Part shown: positions 7,586 through 11,525 of the stretch, piece by piece
How positions within the stretch are numbered: the first letter of the stretch is position 1
How the letters are laid out: every line of letters begins with the position of its first letter
Source: Tetmemena sp. SeJ-2015
Taxonomy: Eukaryota > Ciliophora > Spirotrichea > Sporadotrichida > Oxytrichidae
Direction: 5' to 3'
NCBI GenBank assembly: GCA_027382625.1
Contig: JAJKFJ010013606.1
Location: 1 to 11,525 of the forward strand
DNA length: 11,525 nt
Notes under the pieces: model-generated
Told to the model about the DNA's origin: nothing
Databases searched by the model: none
Seen by the model: the letters and a program-made list of their open reading frames with translations, nothing else
Made by a program: the position numbers and the translations under genes

Positions 7586-10500
7586 TCATTATACTTCATA
7601 AGATTATATATTTTATCCGAGCCGCTTCCGTTCAATTTTCCTATTTCTTTTGAAGGAATCTAAGTTTTTATGTTTAGAGAAGTCAAAGTTGTTAATGCTT
7701 TTTTCATCATTTTTATCGAAGCTCATTCTTTGCACTTCCAAATCGTTCTGCATTCTATCTCTATTTTCAATGTCTTTTTCATCAGAATCTAAATTAAAGA
7801 CGAACTTATTTTATTAGTAGATTAAAAAAATAACTTGCATTTATAAACACATAGATACACATCACTCTTGAGTTTGAGCCATTTTATGTAGAAACTATTC
7901 TGATCAGGGTTAATTAAAATCCTCTCGCATTATTTACATCGCTATTCCGATTACTACAAGATTAACATTTTGAAAAATTTTTTAGTAAGTAGGGCATGCT
8001 TGAAGAAGAAATTAATATTTTAATAATTAAAGCTGATGCTATAGAGAGATAGAGAGTTTTTTAATTTAAGTTTTGTATTTTAATAGAATGTAAATTAAAT
8101 TATAATTTTCTAAAGGAATTTTGTTCTTACCTTAGGACTTTGAATCTGAGGAGCCCTAGAAAAAAGGATGCCAAAATTAATAATTAGTTTTATGTATTTA
8201 AATGGATGCTAATATATTTCTTTTCGCTTTTATTTCTCTTTTTTCTTCTGCATTATTTTGTGTGTATATACTCTGAAGTTCGTTATTTAGTCAAGTAGAA
8301 GAATTCCTAGGTTGGATCCAAGATTAAATTACATTATAAAATTTTTATCAATTAAAAGATACACCAGAGTGAGGCATATTGGTAAGAAACTGTAAATCTA
8401 ATTTAACTTATTTTTAAACCGGCCAAGATTTTAAGATCAACATCAAGATCAAAATTATTTGAAAAGAGAAAAAATGAGTAACTCACAGCCATTATCAAAA
8501 ACTCGTTGAAAATTTGAAGATAATTCAGCCTTGTCTCGTTAAATGGATTAACATGAACAACGTAAAGCAAGAATGAAAAATTATATTTATATTTATATTT
8601 ATATTTATAATTAACTTAACTAATAATTGAGAAAATTAAAGATTTTAATAACTTATCCCCCATTAAAATGTCTATTAAAGTTATAAGTAAAGATTTTTCG
8701 TCGATCTTTTGTGTTTATCTACCTATTATATCTAAAAATCTTTTCACTTTAGATTTATAGTCCTCAAAATGCGACTGCACCTACTAAAATAATAAAAGGA
8801 GATTAGAGTAATTTTGAGATAATATCCAATAGTTTAAACTTTTTCCCTAAGTTGTTACTAAAGAGATTATCAGTAGAACCTCAGGAAGGCATATTTTCTA
8901 TTTTAGTCTCCAAATTTAACCTAAAAATTAGCGGACTCTTAATTGTTCAAAAGAAACAAACTCAAAGTGTGAACAGAAGAGAATCTCAATAAGCATCACT
9001 CAATATAGAAAAGTATTAATCATAGAATTCACTGTGGTTTCATAAGCAGACAAGTCAACGCAAGTTTCAGGGTTTAATGATATTTATTTATGCACATTGG
9101 GGACATCTTAATAATCTAAATTATCATAATTAATTCACTGTAGTGACTGATAAGATCTAAATTGAGGGTTGCTCTCCAAGCAGTTTAAAAAATCAATTAA
9201 AATTCATTGCAGTATAAAAGACAAGCTCAGAAGCTGCTTTCTAATAAGATTTATAGGCAAATAGAGTAATGAAAGAGTATCACTTCGTTTTATAAACTAA
9301 TATCATTATTTTTCTCAAAATGAAATACCAATTCAAGTTTATCTTCGCAAAGAGTTGAAAATTATTTTAGGTATAATCCTGAATTTTAAAACTAAATAAA
9401 TTGGTCCTTTTGTCAAGATACTCATCTTCTCTCAGATGCTTTAGTAGAAAATATGGATTTAATTTAGAATGTAAATGGATATTTGTACTAGAATAATTGA
9501 AATTGAAAACACTATTAAGCTAGAGCAGATCCCCATAGAATTAAAGTATTTTATAATATTTTAATCACCAGATGTCATTTAACTCATCTATAAAAATATA
9601 TTAGTCTTAAGAAAATTTACATTCAGGAGGTTTATTAGGGCACAAATGATAAGCTCAAAGTAATTTTCAACAAAGAATCTGATTATTGGATTCCAGAGTA
9701 TATACTTATAAATCTTGTGTGCAAATCTCCTAAAAGGCTTAACTAATAAATTCTATTACAGGATAGTGATAAGGCTGAGCATTTCAAAAGACAACACCAC
9801 AATTATAATTAAGACGTTTATCAAAAGCAAGTAATACAGAAGACCTAGATTCAGGACATTGCTATATATTTATATCATATTGTTGAGTGAGGAGTAGTTC
9901 ATAAATTCAAAGTAGTCGTTGTAAGCTCTGTCATAATAAAGATCAAAGTCTAATAGAGTTTGGCTTGTTGCATCTACTGGAATAAGGTTTAGACTGGCGA
10001 TGTTGTTTATCAGCCCGAAGAATGAAAGAGTGTTTGCAGGGAGAAGAATAGAAACAAGAGGCATATGAGATATGATTAATTTTATTTAGATAATTTAAGT
10101 CACTATAATTTCTTATCTCATTGATTTGAAAAATGAAATTATTTAAATTTATGATTTATAGTCCTTCGAACATACTCCACAGCTATTAAAGACTGTACCC
10201 TCTAAAAAAAGTTAGAAGTTAAAGATTTAAAGTCTCTATTTATCTTTTATTAATTGATGAGGCTTACAAAATGAAATTGATAACGAAATTTGTGCTTAAA
10301 ATTGTGGAAGTTGCCATCGTTACTATTTAAATTATATAATTTTACTAATTAGCTCATAGCAGAGTCAAGTTGGAAAGATAAAAATAATGATGAACTAGTT
10401 TACGGTGGCACTTTTCCTTCGATTGAGTATCTTGGTTGAATAGACTTAGTCTGCAGTAAGTTCACATACTTGAGATTCCATATGAAAGTAACTTTCAATT

Positions 10501-11110
10501 TATCCACTTGATTAGTATAAATTAATAATTTCATTACAGAATTTGATTAGCAGATATGTATTTTGTCGCAATAGGAAAATCCAGTTTGATAATCATCTTT
10601 GACATAAAATAAATAAGACCCTGCGAACTCACTGATTGTGTAATTTAGCTGGTAACTTTACTTTTCTTGCTTAAGTTGAATTATTAAACTGTCATTTAGA
10701 GATTAATTGAAGCCAACTGGAACACTCATACTCTCACTAAAAAATATAAGCATAAAGAATAGGGTAAGTACAGCTGTGGATGAGACTGAATAAATTCTGC
10801 AATAAATAAACCCATTTTTGAAAGTTTAATTGACTCCATAGTAAGGAGAGACCGCTTTCTCACTCCAAGTTTTATTTAAGTTTCAGTCAAAGGATCATAA
10901 AAACTAGTTGGCAAATAAGATTCAGTTTAATTCTAGCCACCATCAGTACCAGGTTAATTGCTATTATCTTTTTGTTGAAGAACAGTCAGCTAAAAGGGGT
11001 TTATATTGTTTATTAAGGGGAGAGAGAAAACCCAAAAAAAATAATTATAAACCGTTTAAAAAAGCTATAATCGACAAAAATTCCTTAAAATTAAGAGATT
11101 TGACTTTAAA
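7586..11110 (-). CDS. Large polytopic membrane protein of the hypotrich surface/membrane type, cut by at least eight IESs
   Basis: Roughly 750-820 residues once assembled. The N-terminal part (to about 10230) is mostly extracellular in character: NSNQPGTDGGQNQTESYLPT, TETWSEKAVSPYYGVNQTF, LFFMLIFFSESMSVPVGF and YTISEFAGSYLFYVKDDYQT. The junction to the membrane part reads YSLQQLWSMFEGLQIISHMP, then LLPANTLSFFGLINNIASLN. Hydrophobic helices follow (GLLYYLLLINVLIIIVVLSF, YFELIICALINLLNV, SSLIVFSISIILVQISIYIL, FSFLLYVVHVNPF). The motifs FILRKIMILV and FNETRLNYLQIFNEF match the conserved end of these proteins as I remember them. The tail is basic then acidic: KIMQKKKEKQKRKEI, FYIKWLKLKSDVYLCVYKC, LDSDEKDIENRDRMQNDLEV, stop at 7586-7588. 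7983-8110 is low complexity and probably another IES. The start codon is not identified; 11020-11110 (KSLNFKEFLSIIAFLNGLQ) is probably near the N-terminus. Transporter or receptor activity cannot be told. Confidence 0.68.
7803..7836 (-). other. IES, 29 bp, pointer AACTT
   Basis: AACTT at 7803-7807 and 7832-7836. Minus LCVYKCK and FVFNLDSDEKDIENR lie in different frames; removing 29 bp joins them cleanly. Confidence 0.75.
8387..8419 (-). other. IES, 29 bp, pointer AAAC
   Basis: AAAC at 8387-8390 and 8416-8419. Excision joins LDVDLKILAGF to LPICLTLVYLLIDKNF and on to NLGSNLGILLLDQ. The pointer is only four bases; frame rescue is the main support. Confidence 0.55.
8581..8609. repeat. TTATAT-type hexamer microsatellite
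   Basis: Between four and five tandem TATATT units at the left end of the 622-bp IES, partly overlapping the pointer. No function is inferred. Confidence 0.85.
8650..9190. other. Coding-like DNA inside the 622-bp IES, strand unresolved
   Basis: Plus: one frame is open from about 8762 beyond the insert, with PQNATAPTKIIKGDQSNFEI, KRLSVEPQEGIFSILVSKFN and QKKQTQSVNRRESQQASLNI. Minus: protein-like blocks in several frames, PETCVDLSAYETTVNSMINT, STDNLFSNNLGKKFKLLDII, HFEDYKSKVKRFLDIIGRQT and KIDEKSLLITLIDILMGDKL, as if cut by further small IESs. Only one strand can be right. With TGA the sole stop, open length alone is weak evidence. Candidates are segments of another gene interleaved here, or a germline-limited gene. 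No recognised domain or transposase motif. Confidence 0.4.
9250..9294 (-). other. IES, 39 bp, pointer TTTATA
   Basis: TTTATA at 9250-9255 and 9289-9294. The insert carries an in-frame TGA; its length is a multiple of three. Excision joins FILRKIMILVYK to SYQKAASELVFYTAMNF. Confidence 0.72.
9445..9469 (-). other. IES, 20 bp, pointer TAGAA
   Basis: TAGAA at 9445-9449 and 9465-9469. Excision joins ILVQISIYIL to LKHLREDEYLDKR and restores the frame. A 50-nt GT-AG intron would also work but cuts into the membrane helix. Confidence 0.75.
10071..10156 (-). other. IES, 79 bp, pointer TATGATT
   Basis: Seven-base repeat at 10071-10077 and 10150-10156 around A+T-rich DNA. Excision joins QQLWSMFEGLQII to SHMPLVSILLPANT exactly where the family has continuous sequence. 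No GT-AG pair fits. This was the junction that first revealed the IES organisation. Confidence 0.85.
10209..10221 (-). other. IES, 7 bp, pointer AAGTTA
   Basis: AAGTTA at 10209-10214 and 10216-10221. Excision of seven bases joins RDFKSLT to FFRGYSLQQLW. The pointer is almost as long as the insert. A small duplication or sequencing error is the alternative. Confidence 0.5.
10867..10883 (-). other. IES, 11 bp, pointer AAGTTT
   Basis: AAGTTT at 10867-10872 and 10878-10883. Excision joins TSFYDPLTET to WSEKAVSPYYGVNQ, which lie in different frames. No intron signals fit. Confidence 0.7.
10994..11020 (-). other. Possible IES, 21 bp, pointer AAGGGG
   Basis: AAGGGG at 10994-10999 and 11015-11020 around an A+T-only core. 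Length is a multiple of three so the frame gives no test. It lies in the unresolved N-terminal part of gene D. The G-rich pointer is unusual for this A+T-rich DNA, which favours a real repeat. Confidence 0.4.
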
Positions 11111-11120
11111 ATTTCTCTAA

Positions 11121-11400
11121 GGGTCAATATTTAAGATTTCAATTTTTTAAAAAACGAATTATTTATTATAATTATGGAAGGCTTTCTTTTAACCACCAAT
11201 CCACATTTAGGTTACTCTTATTTAGCAACTTTAAAAAAGTCAAAGATTAATATTTATGTTATTCTCAGATAGCATTGATACGTTAAATAGTTAATTTTCT
11301 TAAAATTACTATATATATTCTACAAATTGTAAATAAAAGTGTTTTATTTTGTAAATATCTTTTTTGGTACAGATTCATTATTTTTTTTGTTAAAATTAAA
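11121..11400. other. A+T-rich flank, no gene seen
   Basis: Lies between the 5' end of gene D (minus) and the second RNA gene (plus). No frame on either strand has convincing protein character. It may hold the gene D promoter and further IES material. Confidence 0.5.
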
Positions 11401-11410
11401 GCTATTCAAA

Positions 11411-11419
11411 ACCCCATAA
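11411..11419 (+). promoter_or_regulatory. Upstream sequence element, RNA gene copy 2 (ACCCCATAA)
   Basis: Same nine bases as at 5836-5844, within a conserved stretch AAAACCCCATAATATGATAA. It ends 28 bases before the TATA element. Confidence 0.65.
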
Positions 11420-11447
11420 TATGATAAGAAAGTGAAAATAAGTTGTG

Positions 11448-11453
11448 TATAAT
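11448..11453 (+). promoter_or_regulatory. TATA element, RNA gene copy 2
   Basis: TATAAT in the same place as in copy 1. The distance from here to the conserved RNA block is 11 bases longer than in copy 1. Confidence 0.55.
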
Positions 11454-11478
11454 TAATTTCTTTATTAATACTTATAAT

Positions 11479-11525
11479 CATGCGAGTCAAACGCGAAATT
11501 ACTCAAAAATAACTACATGATCCAT
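11479..11525 (+). ncRNA. Structured small RNA, copy 2, cut by the window end
   Basis: The last 50 bases of the window (11476-11525) are identical to 5891-5940 of copy 1, including the 5' strand of the closing stem. The 3' part is missing. Perfect identity in the RNA block, with divergence between promoter elements, indicates selection on the transcript or recent gene conversion. Confidence 0.6.

Larger units (their letters stand above)
8577..9204 (-). other. IES, 622 bp, pointer AAAATT, with coding-like interior
   Basis: AAAATT at 8577-8582 and 9199-9204. Excision joins ASELVFYTAMNF to SFLLYVVHVNPFNE, the expected transmembrane sequence before the FNE motif. Unlike the other inserts the interior is not simply A+T-rich: much of 8650-9190 looks coding (separate entry). 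One end carries a hexamer repeat. Confidence 0.72.

Noticed and set aside
9870..10064. 64-residue open frame on minus starting MPLVSILLPA as a separate gene
   Set aside because: It is an internal piece of gene D. The Met is not a start: SHMPL follows GLQII after removal of the 79-bp IES, and the TAA at its end is glutamine.
10908..11120. 70-residue open frame on plus starting MANKIQFNSS
   Set aside because: Antisense to the N-terminal part of gene D, whose minus reading (NSNQPGTDGGQNQTESYLPT) is clearly the coding one.
1..11525. Explaining frame changes by short GT-AG introns
   Set aside because: With GT and AG frequent, 20-60-nt introns can be fitted to many junctions. Several junctions (4045, 10071, 10867) have no valid pair, whereas pointer repeats explain all with better protein joins. 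A few real introns remain possible, for example at 1055-1085.
1..11525. TGA as tryptophan (karyorelict or Blepharisma-type code)
   Set aside because: Apparent in-frame TGAs, for example in wrong-frame readings of gene D, vanished once the correct frame and the IESs were used.

Overview
The window reads as micronuclear (germline) DNA of a ciliate, most like a hypotrich such as Oxytricha or Stylonychia. DNA is about 70% A+T. Open stretches encode convincing protein only if TAA and TAG are read as glutamine and TGA as the only stop. The genes are cut every few tens to hundreds of bases by A+T-rich inserts. Each insert is flanked by a short direct repeat (3-9 bp). Removing the insert with one repeat copy restores the frame and removes in-frame TGAs. 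This is how internal eliminated sequences (IESs) and pointers look. About 21 were found by hand, 7 to 622 bp long. The species, and whether a matching somatic chromosome exists, cannot be read from the sequence.

Layout: (A) 1-1371, minus, part of a large extracellular-type protein running off the left end. (B) 1820-3388, plus, an intracellular protein with a weakly MOB-like N-terminus. (C2) 3824-4232, minus, an isolated piece of a surface-type protein. (C1) 4395-5393, minus, a complete-looking 286-residue protein of unknown function with six IESs. (RNA-1) 5836-6118, plus, a probable Pol III small-RNA gene with ciliate-type promoter. (F) 6257-7472, plus, a complete-looking 154-residue protein with a signal peptide, cut by five IESs. 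(D) 7586 to about 11110, minus, a large polytopic membrane protein with at least eight IESs; one of these is 622 bp and itself looks coding. (RNA-2) 11411-11525, plus, a second copy of the RNA gene, cut by the window end.

A and D look like members of the large hypotrich surface/membrane protein families, B and C1 look cytoplasmic, and F looks secreted. No shared pathway is evident. What unites the window is the MDS/IES organisation: the proteins can only be expressed after DNA elimination in the developing macronucleus. Because only TGA stops translation, long open frames occur by chance on both strands, so frames were chosen by protein character plus pointer-restored continuity. Family statements come from remembered ciliate proteins, not from a search.
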